Shown here: one piece after another, positions 1-6,730 of the stretch
How positions within the stretch are numbered: position 1 is the first letter of the stretch
Layout of the letters: each line of letters begins with the position of its first letter
Assembly: GCA_003552325.1 (NCBI GenBank)
Contig: PUKM01000153.1
Span: forward strand, 1-15,435
Reading direction: 5' to 3'
From: Natrialbaceae archaeon
GTDB taxonomy: Archaea; Halobacteriota; Halobacteria; Halobacteriales; Natrialbaceae
Length of the DNA: 15,435 nt
Position numbers and translations under genes: made by a program
The notes under the pieces: model-generated
The model's input: only the letters and a program-made list of their open reading frames with translations
What the model was told of the DNA's origin: nothing
Database searches by the model: none

Positions 1-663
1 CCGCTCGAGGCAGCCACGCAGTCCACCGAGGACCAGCCACTCGTCGCTGGTGTCGACCAGTCCTTTCTGCTCGACCGTGAGCCACACCGTGCGCTGAGTG
101 CGATCGTCGTCATGCGTGGAAACGACGTCGTCGAACGGGTCCACGCCGTGACATCCCTCGAGATTCCGTACATCCCTGGCTTGCTCGCCTTTCGAGAGGG
201 TGGGCCGATTCTCGGAGCCATGCAACGACTCGAGTGTGAGCCGGATCTGTACCTGTTCGATGGAAGCGGCCGGATTCACTTCCGGCAGGCGGGAATCGCC
301 ACGCACATGGGGGTCCTCTTCGACGTGCCAGCGATTGGCGTGGCGAAGAGCCTCCTCTGTGGCGAGCCAGTCGGTGAGACGAGTGGCCTCGAGACTGGCG
401 AAACGGTTGCCATCCAGGCTGGGTCCGGAGACCGGGTGAACGCCCCACCCGAGACGACCCTGGGTTACGCCGTGCAGACCAAACAGTACCACTCCTCGAG
501 CAGGTACGTCAATCCGGTATACGTGAGTCCGGGCCACCGGATCAGTGCGGAGACGGCCGCCGATCTGGTGCTCGGGCTGACGGCTGGCTACAAACTACCG
601 GAGCCGATTCGGCTGGCTGACGGGTACGCCACTGAGGCGAAGGCGGAGTTCGGGACTGAGTAG
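1..663 (+). CDS. nfi: Endonuclease V (5' end outside window)
   Basis: DNA-repair endonuclease that cuts the second phosphodiester bond 3' of deoxyinosine and other deaminated bases; some homologues act on inosine in RNA. The reading frame is open from base 1, so the start lies upstream; 220 residues are visible. All family catalytic positions are present and correctly spaced: Asp19 in GVDQ, Glu66 in the IPGLLAFRE block (the PYIPG wedge precedes it), Asp87 in FDGSG, His93, and Lys116 in GVAKS. The intervals from Glu66 to Lys116 match those I recall for Thermotoga maritima EndoV (E89, D110, H116, K139). Only some 10-40 N-terminal residues should be missing. It converges on the acyltransferase gene across about 170 bp. 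The ATG at 112 is internal and cannot be the start, because it would remove the first catalytic Asp. Identification is firm. Confidence 0.95.
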   Translation, partial: PLEAATQSTEDQPLVAGVDQSFLLDREPHRALSAIVVMRGNDVVERVHAVTSLEIPYIPGLLAFREGGPILGAMQRLECEPDLYLFDGSGRIHFRQAGIATHMGVLFDVPAIGVAKSLLCGEPVGETSGLETGETVAIQAGSGDRVNAPPETTLGYAVQTKQYHSSSRYVNPVYVSPGHRISAETAADLVLGLTAGYKLPEPIRLADGYATEAKAEFGTE

Positions 664-687
664 CACCGACACGTTCCGCTCGGTGCT
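662..687 (+). terminator. Hairpin overlapping the nfi stop codon
   Basis: An 8-bp perfect inverted repeat (AGCACCGA at 662-669, TCGGTGCT at 680-687) encloses a 10-nt loop and begins inside the TAG stop codon of endonuclease V. No T-tract follows, so it is not a classical terminator. It may still form a 3'-end RNA hairpin. A shorter alternative stem (679-683 with 689-693) competes with it. Confidence 0.35.
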
Positions 688-832
688 GCCGAGAAGACTG
701 GCCCTAACCCCCGATCTGGTGGTCACTCGATTGTCCGATCGAGCGCATCAACGTGTCGGCGCGAACCCAAAATCGAAGCCACAGCTAACGTAAACAGAGA
801 ACTGGCTGACCACTGCAGGCTCGAGGACCGAT

Positions 833-1351
833 TCAGGCAGCCGACTCGTCGCTCGAGCCCATTGGCTTTGCCGGGACACCGGCGACAGTTTCGCCCGCTG
901 GCACGTCCCGCGTGACCAGTGAGTTCGCCGCCACACTGGCGCCCGGGCCGATTTCGACACCCGGAAGGATGATCGCTCCAGCGCCGATCATGGCTCGTTC
1001 GCCGATGACGACCTCACCGGTTCGGTACTCGTCCTGGAGAAACTCGTGACACAGGATGGTCGCGTCGTAGCCAACGATGACGTAATCCTCGACGGTGATG
1101 AGTTCGGGCCAGAACACGTCAGGCGTCGCCTCGAGACCCCACGAGACCCCCGTTCCGACGGTGACGCCAATTCGGCGGAGCAGCCAGCGTTTCAGTCGGA
1201 GGCTCGGGGAAATACGGACGAGCCAGACGACGATGTAGTTGATCGCGACCTGCAGGGGGTGACGGGCCTTCGTCCAGTGGCCCAGTGAGTTTGCCCGGCC
1301 GGGCGTCGCATGATTGGTGATCCGGTCGTGTCTCGAGTCGCCGTCAGTCAC
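833..1351 (-). CDS. Acyltransferase, left-handed beta-helix (hexapeptide) family
   Basis: Probable O- or N-acetyltransferase of the maltose/galactoside/xenobiotic acetyltransferase type, using acetyl-CoA; acceptor unknown. The 172-residue protein has a basic, amphipathic N-terminal part (residues about 1-65, including a hydrophobic stretch near 37-50). Imperfect hexapeptide repeats follow from about residue 88 to 160, with the typical IGAGAIILPGVEIG coils and the closing segment GVPAKP. His102 in the CHEF segment is the likely catalytic base, by analogy with the family. The start is GTG (bases 1351-1349), with no in-frame Met before the catalytic region. A weak AT-rich element (1373-1380) lies about 26 bp upstream, compatible with leaderless transcription. 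It points away from the zinc-ribbon gene and converges with endonuclease V. A role in surface glycan or lipid modification is possible but nothing here shows it. Confidence 0.85.
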   Translation of the reverse strand: MTDGDSRHDRITNHATPGRANSLGHWTKARHPLQVAINYIVVWLVRISPSLRLKRWLLRRIGVTVGTGVSWGLEATPDVFWPELITVEDYVIVGYDATILCHEFLQDEYRTGEVVIGERAMIGAGAIILPGVEIGPGASVAANSLVTRDVPAGETVAGVPAKPMGSSDESAA

Positions 1352-1451
1352 AACTCGGTGTTTGGGGTACGGCTACTAATCCGTTGTGACACGATGCAGC
1401 GGACTGGATCAGTGGCGGTTCCATACCAGGCTCACTGCAGGGTACTCGTTA

Positions 1452-1853
1452 TCAATCCGTCTCTGATTCGGCGTCTTCGATGAACGCTGTCGCGTTCTGG
1501 GACTCACTCGAGGGATGCGCTGTTCCCTCTTCATCTGCGGTACTCGACTCGTGGCCTTCGCCCTCAGCAGCATTTCCGTCCTTCCTCGAGTGGGTGGACT
1601 GGTCGCCGGTATCCACCTCTGACGATTCTGACGATTCTGACGCCTCTGGCCTCGTGTCACGTTCATCAGCCTGTGCAGCGTCGAAATCAGAACCTGCACT
1701 CGAGTCTCCACTCTCCCCGCAGTCGGGACAGGTAGTCGCTTCTGGGGGAATCTTTTGCTCACACGCTTCACAGACGAGGGCTGACTCCTTGCCTTCGGTG
1801 AACGACCGTTTCGTTTCGGCGTACTTCTCGCCGGCTTTCCGGAACCAACTCAT
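1452..1853 (-). CDS. Small zinc-ribbon protein with acidic Ser/Glu-rich tail
   Basis: Hypothetical protein of 133 residues. The first 25 residues form a short basic/amphipathic segment (MSWFRKAGEKYAETKRSF). A zinc ribbon follows with two CxxC knuckles: Cys28, Cys31, Cys42 and Cys45, in the order CEAC-x10-CPDC. Residues from about 48 to the end are low-complexity, rich in Ser, Glu and Asp, and probably disordered; part is coded by a 9-nt tandem repeat. The frame is open upstream to 1922, but the start at 1853 is preferred. It begins directly before the conserved-looking block and has a TATA-like element 27 bp ahead, as expected for a leaderless gene. Function unknown; such ribbons often mediate protein or nucleic-acid contacts. 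It diverges from menB across 140 bp. Confidence 0.72.
   Translation of the reverse strand: MSWFRKAGEKYAETKRSFTEGKESALVCEACEQKIPPEATTCPDCGESGDSSAGSDFDAAQADERDTRPEASESSESSEVDTGDQSTHSRKDGNAAEGEGHESSTADEEGTAHPSSESQNATAFIEDAESETD
1618..1642. repeat. 9-nt tandem repeat (TCTGACGAT), 2.8 copies
   Basis: Units at 1618-1626, 1627-1635 and a partial third at 1636-1642. They lie in the coding sequence of the zinc-ribbon protein and encode the Ser-Glu-Ser repeat of its acidic tail. Replication slippage is the likely origin. Confidence 0.8.
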
Positions 1854-1876
1854 TGGTTGATAGAGACTCCCAGGGT

Positions 1877-1883
1877 GAATAAA
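1877..1883 (-). promoter_or_regulatory. TATA-like box of the zinc-ribbon gene
   Basis: Read on the minus strand the element is TTTATTC, centred 27 bp before the ATG at 1853. This is the spacing expected for a leaderless haloarchaeal transcript and supports that start. Confidence 0.5.
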
Positions 1884-1962
1884 CGTTGGGCACTGGGAGC
1901 CTGCTCGAGGGTGCAATCCCACTCGGCACCGAACGAAAGGGGATCCAACAGCCGACGAGAAC

Positions 1963-1969
1963 CTATTTC
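1963..1969 (+). promoter_or_regulatory. TATA-like box of menB
   Basis: CTATTTC, centred about 28 bp before the ATG at 1994. It implies a leaderless or nearly leaderless menB transcript and supports the short start over the open frame that extends back to 1886. Confidence 0.5.
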
Positions 1970-1993
1970 AGGCTCACCCCCACAGAGACGAGT

Positions 1994-2902
1994 ATGCACG
2001 AAGAGGCCGACGAGACGGTGTCGGAAACGTTCGATCCGGACCGGTGGGAACCGATCGAGGCGTTCGATTTTCGAGACATTACGTACCATCGCGCGATCGA
2101 TTCGGGGACGGTTCGCATCGCCTTCGACCGTCCAGCCGTGAGAAACGCCTTTCGTCCAGGCACAGTGGACGAACTGTACGACGCCCTCGACCACGCGAAA
2201 CGCCAAACAGACGTTGGCTGTGTACTGTTGACGGGGAATGGCCCCTCACCAAAAGATGGAGGCTGGGCGTTCTGTGCCGGTGGCGACCAGTCGATCCGTG
2301 GCGAGGCTGGTTACGAGTACGAAGGGGATGAAGAACGGGCCTCCGAAGCTGGGCGACTGCACATCCTCGAGGTGCAGCGCTTGATCCGGCACATTCCGAA
2401 AGTCGTGGTCTGCGTCGTGCCGGGATGGGCAGTCGGGGGTGGCCACTCGCTGCACGTCGTCTGTGATCTCACGCTCGCGAGTGAAGAACACGCGAAGTTC
2501 CTGCAAACGGACCCTGACGTCGGCAGCTACGATGCCGGTTTTGGCTCGGCGTATCTCGCCAGACAGATCGGTCAAAAGAAGGCTCGAGAGGTGTTCTTCC
2601 TCGGCAAGACCTACTCCGCGACGGAGGCGGCGGAGATGGGGATGGTGAACGAGGTCGTTCCCCACGACGAACTCGAAGACCGCGCCCTCGAGTGGGGGGC
2701 CGAAATCAATGCCAAGAGCCCGAACGCGATGCGGATGCTGAAATACGCGTTCAATATGGCCGACGATGGCTTCGTTGGGCAACAAGTGTTTGCGGGCGAG
2801 GCGACCCGGTTGGGGTACATGACCGATGAGGCTCAGGAGGGGCGGGATGCGTTCAACGAGAAGCGGGACCCCGACTTTTCTGCGTATCCCTGGCACTACT
2901 GA
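1994..2902 (+). CDS. menB: 1,4-dihydroxy-2-naphthoyl-CoA synthase, type II
   Basis: Crotonase-fold enzyme that closes the second ring of menaquinone by converting o-succinylbenzoyl-CoA to 1,4-dihydroxy-2-naphthoyl-CoA in the cytoplasm. It has 302 residues. Family marks are the oxyanion-hole segment FCAGGDQ (93-99), the GGGHSLHVVCDL block, GSYDAGFGSAYLAR (from 177), QKKAREVFF, Tyr275 in GYMTDEA, and the C-terminal GRDAFNEKRDPDFS signature. Residues 171-173 are QTD, where E. coli MenB has QTG. An Asp here marks the bicarbonate-independent type II enzymes such as that of Mycobacterium tuberculosis, which the whole C-terminal half resembles. An ATG at 1886 is also in frame but gives a poorly coding extension; 1994 follows the TATA-like box. 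No other men gene is in the window. Its stop is 36 bp from that of the convergent amidohydrolase-fold gene. Confidence 0.95.
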   Translation: MHEEADETVSETFDPDRWEPIEAFDFRDITYHRAIDSGTVRIAFDRPAVRNAFRPGTVDELYDALDHAKRQTDVGCVLLTGNGPSPKDGGWAFCAGGDQSIRGEAGYEYEGDEERASEAGRLHILEVQRLIRHIPKVVVCVVPGWAVGGGHSLHVVCDLTLASEEHAKFLQTDPDVGSYDAGFGSAYLARQIGQKKAREVFFLGKTYSATEAAEMGMVNEVVPHDELEDRALEWGAEINAKSPNAMRMLKYAFNMADDGFVGQQVFAGEATRLGYMTDEAQEGRDAFNEKRDPDFSAYPWHY

Positions 2903-2938
2903 CGCTCGAGCAGACGGGAACACGACCTCCACGCCCTA

Positions 2939-3787
2939 TCACTCGAACTGCGGTGATAGCGCATCGATAACGCGGCAAGCGTTCTTCGAGAACGCGCGGG
3001 TCAACTTGTCTTCTGAGACGTCGAGCGTGAGGATCTCCATAATTGCCACGTCGGGGTGGCAGGCCGGTGCCCCACTCCCGAAGAACACGCGATCAGGGTG
3101 TTCGAGCAACGCCCGTTCGAGCACGTCACGATATCTGACGACGCTGGTATCGAGATAGCAGTTATCGAGGTGCTCGAGGCGGTCGATCATGTCGTGCATG
3201 AGGGTTCGATCGAGTGGGTAGCCGCCGAAGTGGGCGACGATCACTGGAAAGTCACGCTGGAGGATGGGTTCGACGAGTGATGCAGGTGGTGCATCAACGC
3301 CGCCGCTGACGATGAGCGGTAAGCCGACCGCCTCGAGTTGCTCGAGAACTGCATCGTCGGGGATGCCATCGGCGGCCGGTTCGAGGACGAACCCGTGAAA
3401 CCTGTCGTCGTAGGCGTATTGCTCGATATCGGCTGGTGTCGTGTGGTAGGACTGTCTCCGAGTGACGACGTTTCGCAATCGGCTGGTGGAACTCGTTTCG
3501 AGCGTCCGGGAGCCGTTGATCCGCGCGAAGGCGACGAACGGGCGGTCGACGCTGCGTCGGGCGACACCGTTGTTCGCGGCAACGTACTTCTCACCGGGAT
3601 TCACGTCGGGGAATACCACGGCCCGGACGATTCCCGCCTGGTGGAGCTCTCGCTCGAGCTGACCCGGGGTCGTGGTAGGTCCGCGTGCGGTGGTATCATG
3701 GTCTGGCTGCAGCTGCGTGTGGACGTCGACCACCCGGAACCCGTGCTCGAGTTCGAGCATTGCCCGGTCTTTCGGCTCCTGCCTCAT
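2939..3787 (-). CDS. Amidohydrolase-fold (TIM-barrel) protein with degenerate metal site
   Basis: Protein of 282 residues resembling the amidohydrolase_2 branch (PF04909-like) of metal-dependent hydrolases and decarboxylases. Visible landmarks: a first strand with Asp21-Val-His23 (VVDVHTQ), a barrel-strand segment with LIVSGGVD near residue 160, VAHFGG with His186, a CYLDTS segment near 210, and FFGSGAP at 235-241 followed by the usual MEIL and AFSKNACRVI ending. Canonical members have HxH, LHxG and GSDxP at these points; here the second His, the strand-5 His and the final Asp are replaced. It may therefore be inactive, bind one metal, or act differently. The frame runs back to 3913, but that would overlap the thermosome promoter. 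ATG 3787 is chosen, and ATG 3760 is an alternative. It diverges from the thermosome gene. Substrate unknown. Confidence 0.8.
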   Translation of the reverse strand: MRQEPKDRAMLELEHGFRVVDVHTQLQPDHDTTARGPTTTPGQLERELHQAGIVRAVVFPDVNPGEKYVAANNGVARRSVDRPFVAFARINGSRTLETSSTSRLRNVVTRRQSYHTTPADIEQYAYDDRFHGFVLEPAADGIPDDAVLEQLEAVGLPLIVSGGVDAPPASLVEPILQRDFPVIVAHFGGYPLDRTLMHDMIDRLEHLDNCYLDTSVVRYRDVLERALLEHPDRVFFGSGAPACHPDVAIMEILTLDVSEDKLTRAFSKNACRVIDALSPQFE

Positions 3788-3862
3788 TGACGTACCGGCC
3801 CACTCGCCCTGTTGATCATTGACACGCACAATCGCCAGACGTGAACGGGTTGTCACCGTAAG

Positions 3863-3871
3863 TATTTTATA
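3863..3871 (+). promoter_or_regulatory. Thermosome promoter (TATA box)
   Basis: TATTTTATA is the most AT-rich element between the divergent genes. It predicts transcription starting near 3894-3896, leaving a leader of about 12 nt before the ATG at 3907; a weak purine-rich GTGAGG lies in that leader. A GTGA-N8-TCAC dyad at 3841-3856 lies just upstream. Group II chaperonin genes of haloarchaea are known to be heat-inducible. Confidence 0.6.
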
Positions 3872-3906
3872 GAAGTGCCGATCATACATGTAGTGAGGCA
3901 TCATAT

Positions 3907-5484
3907 ATGGCACAACAGCGACGCATGGGCGGACAGCCCCTGTTTATTCTGAGCGAGGACAGCAAGCGAACCCAGGGCCGTGACGCACAGTCGTCCAACA
4001 TCATGGCCGGGAAAGCCGTGTCGGAGTCGGTACGAACGACACTCGGCCCCCGCGGCATGGACAAGATGCTCGTCGACTCGAGCGGCAACGTCGTCATTAC
4101 GAACGACGGGGCAACCATCCTGAACGAGATGGACATCGAGCACCCGGCTGCACAGATGATCGTCGAGGTCGCCGAGTCCCAGGAGGACGAAGTCGGTGAC
4201 GGGACGACGACGGCAGCCGTCCTGGCCGGCAACTTGCTTGCCGAAGCCGAGGACCTCATCGAACAGGATGTCCACGCGACGACCATCGTCGAAGGCTACC
4301 ACGAGGCCGCCCGGATCGCCCTCGAGGCCATCGACGAGCAGGTACTGGAGGCCGACGTCGACGACGACGTCCTGATCCAGGTCGCAACCTCGAGCATGAC
4401 TGGCAAGGGTACCGGCGGCCTCACGCCAGCGGCTCTCGCCGAAACCGTCGTCGAAACCGTCCGACACGTCGAAACTGACGATGGCGTCGAGCGCGACAAC
4501 ATCAGCGTCCACACACAGGTTGGCGCGTCCTCGAGCGCGACGGAGCTCATCCCCGGCATCGTGCTGGACGAAGAACCAGCCCACGACGACATGCCGACGT
4601 CAGTGGAAGAGGCCGATATCGCCATCCTCGACGTCGAATTGGGCGTCCGGACGGGCGAGGTCGACGCCGAATATTCCATCGACTCCATCGACCAGCTGAA
4701 CGCTGCCATCGACGCCGAAGAAAACGAACTCCGAGAGTACGCCGAAGAGATCGTCGACAGTGGCGTCGACGTCCTCTTCACGACCGACGACGTCGACGAC
4801 CGCGTCGCGTCCCTCCTCGCCAGTGAAGGGATCCTCACCTTCGACGACATCAGCAACAAGAAAGCCCGCAAGGTGGCAACCGCAACGGGTGCCAGCCGGG
4901 TCGGCGCGCTCGAGGACCTCTCGAGTGATGACTTCGGGTACGCCGACACCGTCCGCACCGACTCCTACGGCGACGACGACCTGGCGTTCGTCGAGGGTGG
5001 TGCAGCAGCCGAAGCCGTGACCGTCTTCGTCCGTGGTGGCACCGACCACGTCGTCGACGAACTCGAGCGCACCATCGGTGACGCCCTCGACGTCGTCTCG
5101 ACGGCACTCGATTCGGGCGAAGTCGTTCCCGGTGCCGGAGCGACCGAGATCGCGATCGCCGATCACGTCCGCTCTGCTGCCGCCGGCATCGAGGGCCGGA
5201 AACAGCTCGCTGTGACGGCCTTTGCAGATGCCCTGGACATCATCCCACGAACGCTCGCTGGAAACACGGGCCAGGACCCCATTGATTCCCTGGTCGACCT
5301 CCGTGCCGCCCACGAGGCCGAGGGCCGTGCCGGATTGATCACTGATGGTGAAACGGTCACTATCGGTGACCCCATCGAGTTCGGCGTCGTCGACCCAGCC
5401 GACGTGAAACGGGAGGCTGTCGAAAGCGCAACGGAAGCCGCGACGATGATCGTCCGCATCGACGACGTCATCGCCGCAGAGTAA
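3907..5484 (+). CDS. Thermosome subunit (group II chaperonin), CCT3-like
   Basis: ATP-dependent cytosolic protein-folding chamber subunit of the CCT/TF55 family, 525 residues. Equatorial ATP-site motifs are complete: LGPRG (46-50), NDGATIL (from 66), GDGTTT (97-102), and the ERTIGDALDVV-VPGAGA region with the Asp equivalent to the GroEL hydrolytic Asp398. The apical domain lies at roughly 205-360. The C-terminal equatorial part includes GRKQLAVTAFADAL, DPIDSLVDLRAAH and ESATEAATMIVRIDDVIAAE. The protein stops right there, without the Gly-Gly-Met-rich tail of the main haloarchaeal subunits. Length and missing tail fit the CCT3 paralogue described in Haloferax volcanii (about 524 residues). Such subunits likely join hetero-oligomeric rings with CCT1/CCT2. 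Start ATG 3907 gives a typical N-terminus (MAQQRRMGGQPLFILSED). A T-rich terminator follows, so it is probably monocistronic. Confidence 0.95.
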   Translation: MAQQRRMGGQPLFILSEDSKRTQGRDAQSSNIMAGKAVSESVRTTLGPRGMDKMLVDSSGNVVITNDGATILNEMDIEHPAAQMIVEVAESQEDEVGDGTTTAAVLAGNLLAEAEDLIEQDVHATTIVEGYHEAARIALEAIDEQVLEADVDDDVLIQVATSSMTGKGTGGLTPAALAETVVETVRHVETDDGVERDNISVHTQVGASSSATELIPGIVLDEEPAHDDMPTSVEEADIAILDVELGVRTGEVDAEYSIDSIDQLNAAIDAEENELREYAEEIVDSGVDVLFTTDDVDDRVASLLASEGILTFDDISNKKARKVATATGASRVGALEDLSSDDFGYADTVRTDSYGDDDLAFVEGGAAAEAVTVFVRGGTDHVVDELERTIGDALDVVSTALDSGEVVPGAGATEIAIADHVRSAAAGIEGRKQLAVTAFADALDIIPRTLAGNTGQDPIDSLVDLRAAHEAEGRAGLITDGETVTIGDPIEFGVVDPADVKREAVESATEAATMIVRIDDVIAAE

Positions 5485-5498
5485 GCGCCTTTCAGTCG

Positions 5499-5514
5499 GT
5501 TTTCGTCGTTTTTT
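5499..5514 (+). terminator. T-rich terminator after the thermosome gene
   Basis: Two T runs (5500-5503 and 5509-5514) begin 16 bp after the stop codon. Oligo-T tracts on the coding strand are the usual archaeal termination signal. Confidence 0.6.
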
Positions 5515-5539
5515 CAACTCGAGTGAAATTGGCGATATG

Positions 5540-5546
5540 CTTATAT
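5540..5546 (+). promoter_or_regulatory. TATA box of the HalOD1 gene
   Basis: CTTATAT, centred about 31 bp before the ATG at 5574. It gives an almost leaderless transcript and separates this gene from the thermosome unit. Confidence 0.55.
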
Positions 5547-5573
5547 GTTTGGGTGTGTTAGACATTAACTGTC

Positions 5574-5939
5574 ATGTCCCACAATGATCCGACAGACCGG
5601 TTTATGCGGCTTGCGGACGCCGGTGACCGGCCAGTCTACTACGACGACTGTCGGGGGACGTACCACGTGTGGTACGACAAGGGGGAGTACGAACCGGTGA
5701 GCACCGCCGTCGTGTTTGGTGTTTCGTCGGTACTCGGGAAAGAGCCAACGAGATTGCAGGCACTCCGAGAGTGTATCGACCCAGAGGCGTTGGATGCACT
5801 CTTCGGAACGCAGCGGCCAAAGGAATCATCGTCCCAGGAGCGAGCCCTCTCGTTCACCTTTTCGGCGTGTGCGATCACTGTCCACCACGATGGTGAAATC
5901 GTGATCGATCCCATCCAATCCGAAGGGCAGGTAAGCTAG
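5574..5939 (+). CDS. Stand-alone HalOD1 output-domain protein
   Basis: Small soluble acidic protein of 121 residues that consists essentially of one HalOD1 domain, a haloarchaea-specific presumed output module found alone or after response-regulator receivers and PAS domains. Residues about 39-58 match the domain's first helix (PVSTAVVFGVSSVLGKEP). Then comes the characteristic IDPEALDALFG block (69-79), a variable linker, and two closing strands (LSFTFSACAITVHHDGEIVID). No DNA-binding helix-turn-helix or other domain is visible. The molecular function of HalOD1 is not established, and a regulatory role is inferred only from its usual partners. It has its own TATA box and faces the convergent nadM gene across about 130 bp, in which I see no gene. 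Confidence 0.85.
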   Translation: MSHNDPTDRFMRLADAGDRPVYYDDCRGTYHVWYDKGEYEPVSTAVVFGVSSVLGKEPTRLQALRECIDPEALDALFGTQRPKESSSQERALSFTFSACAITVHHDGEIVIDPIQSEGQVS

Positions 5940-6069
5940 TCGGGTTCGTGCTCACCTGTCTCGCTCGAGCACTGACAGTTGAAATAGGGGTTAAGTACCG
6001 GTTTTCCACGCCTTTCCCAGTCACTGTACGAGGGTAGTGGTGACCAATGGGTAGCGATAGACTCCCCGC

Positions 6070-6588
6070 TCAGGTGCCGTTCGAATCGTCCTCAGCAACC
6101 ATCTGAATCCGCTCGATGCCATTGATTTCAGTAATCACGTCCGACACTGCGTTGGGAACCAGTGATTTCCAATCTTCCCCATCGATCATTCGCTCGCGGA
6201 CGGCCGTTCCCTCGAGTACCTCTCGATTGAACATGGGTGACTGACGAATCTCGACACCGGCCTCACGAAAGAGCTGCACGACCAGCGGATTGTTCGAATA
6301 CGCAACGTCGAAGTGGGGACTCATACTCTGGACGTGGCTCACCCAGACGGAGTTGCGCTCTAAGTCCTCGATGGGGACGGCATAAGTCGTGATATCGAAC
6401 GGCTGGACGGCTTTCGTGAGCATCATGATGCGCTCACCTGCGGTAAACGGGTTCCGAGGGGTATGAGAGTCACCAGCGCTCCCGATGCCGAGTACCAGTT
6501 CGTCGACCTCCTGTGCAATTCGTTCGACCATCGTGTGATGTCCGTTGTGATACGGCTGAAACCGGCCGATGTAGAACCCCCGCTTCAT
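6070..6588 (-). CDS. nadM: Nicotinamide-nucleotide adenylyltransferase (archaeal NadM)
   Basis: Joins NMN and ATP to give NAD+ and pyrophosphate, the last step of NAD synthesis and salvage; cytoplasmic. The 172 residues match the usual archaeal NMNAT length. The nucleotidyltransferase signature is at the N-terminus, GRFQPYHNGH (residues 8-17), with both catalytic His (14 and 17). GIGSAGDSHTPRNPFTAGER (about 35-54) and the later MFNREVLEGTAVRERM segment, the ATP-phosphate loop equivalent of the family's (S)GTxxR motif, complete the active site. Start ATG at 6588 gives the standard MKRGFYIGRFQP beginning and has a TATA-like element 27 bp upstream, so the transcript is probably leaderless. It diverges from lonB across 165 bp that hold both promoters. 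No other NAD gene is in the window. Confidence 0.95.
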   Translation of the reverse strand: MKRGFYIGRFQPYHNGHHTMVERIAQEVDELVLGIGSAGDSHTPRNPFTAGERIMMLTKAVQPFDITTYAVPIEDLERNSVWVSHVQSMSPHFDVAYSNNPLVVQLFREAGVEIRQSPMFNREVLEGTAVRERMIDGEDWKSLVPNAVSDVITEINGIERIQMVAEDDSNGT

Positions 6589-6612
6589 ATGTTTAGTCTC
6601 GAGAGTTGGACT

Positions 6613-6618
6613 CTTAAG
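6613..6618 (-). promoter_or_regulatory. TATA-like box of nadM
   Basis: The palindromic CTTAAG is centred about 27 bp ahead of the nadM ATG (6588), the leaderless spacing seen at several other genes here. Confidence 0.4.
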
Positions 6619-6706
6619 GGTGGCGAGGTTCGCTCGAGCTCGAAAGCGGCGATATCAGCCGTTTAACGCCTCCTACGAAGGTCCCGCAAATCGTGTGAAG
6701 GGAGAA

Positions 6707-6714
6707 AGTATATC
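6707..6714 (+). promoter_or_regulatory. lonB promoter (TATA box with purine-rich BRE)
   Basis: AGTATATC is preceded by the purine-rich GGAGAAA (6701-6707), a good haloarchaeal BRE/TATA combination. The transcription start would be near 6736-6740, leaving a leader of 14-18 nt before the ATG at 6754. Confidence 0.6.
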
Positions 6715-6730
6715 AGTCGCAATCCCCTCG

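Noticed and set aside
1886..1993. 36-residue N-terminal extension of MenB
   Set aside because: It lies upstream of the TATA-like box for the 1994 start, and its composition is unlike the acidic protein that follows.
2246..2932. 228-codon open frame on the minus strand within menB
   Set aside because: Antisense shadow of a clear MenB. It also contains Asp/Val/Arg-rich text typical of reversed halophile coding DNA.
3788..3913. N-terminal extension of the amidohydrolase-fold gene back to 3913
   Set aside because: It would cover the thermosome promoter and overlap its first codons; the extension does not look like family sequence.
4600..5565. 321-codon open frame on the minus strand opposite the thermosome gene
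   Set aside because: It is a mirror of a firmly identified chaperonin gene. High GC with biased third codon positions keeps antisense frames open, and the translation matches no known fold.
5940..6069. Possible small RNA or gene between the HalOD1 gene and nadM
   Set aside because: An AT-rich GTTAAGTACC occurs, but there is no convincing frame or structure; it is probably just the convergent 3' region.
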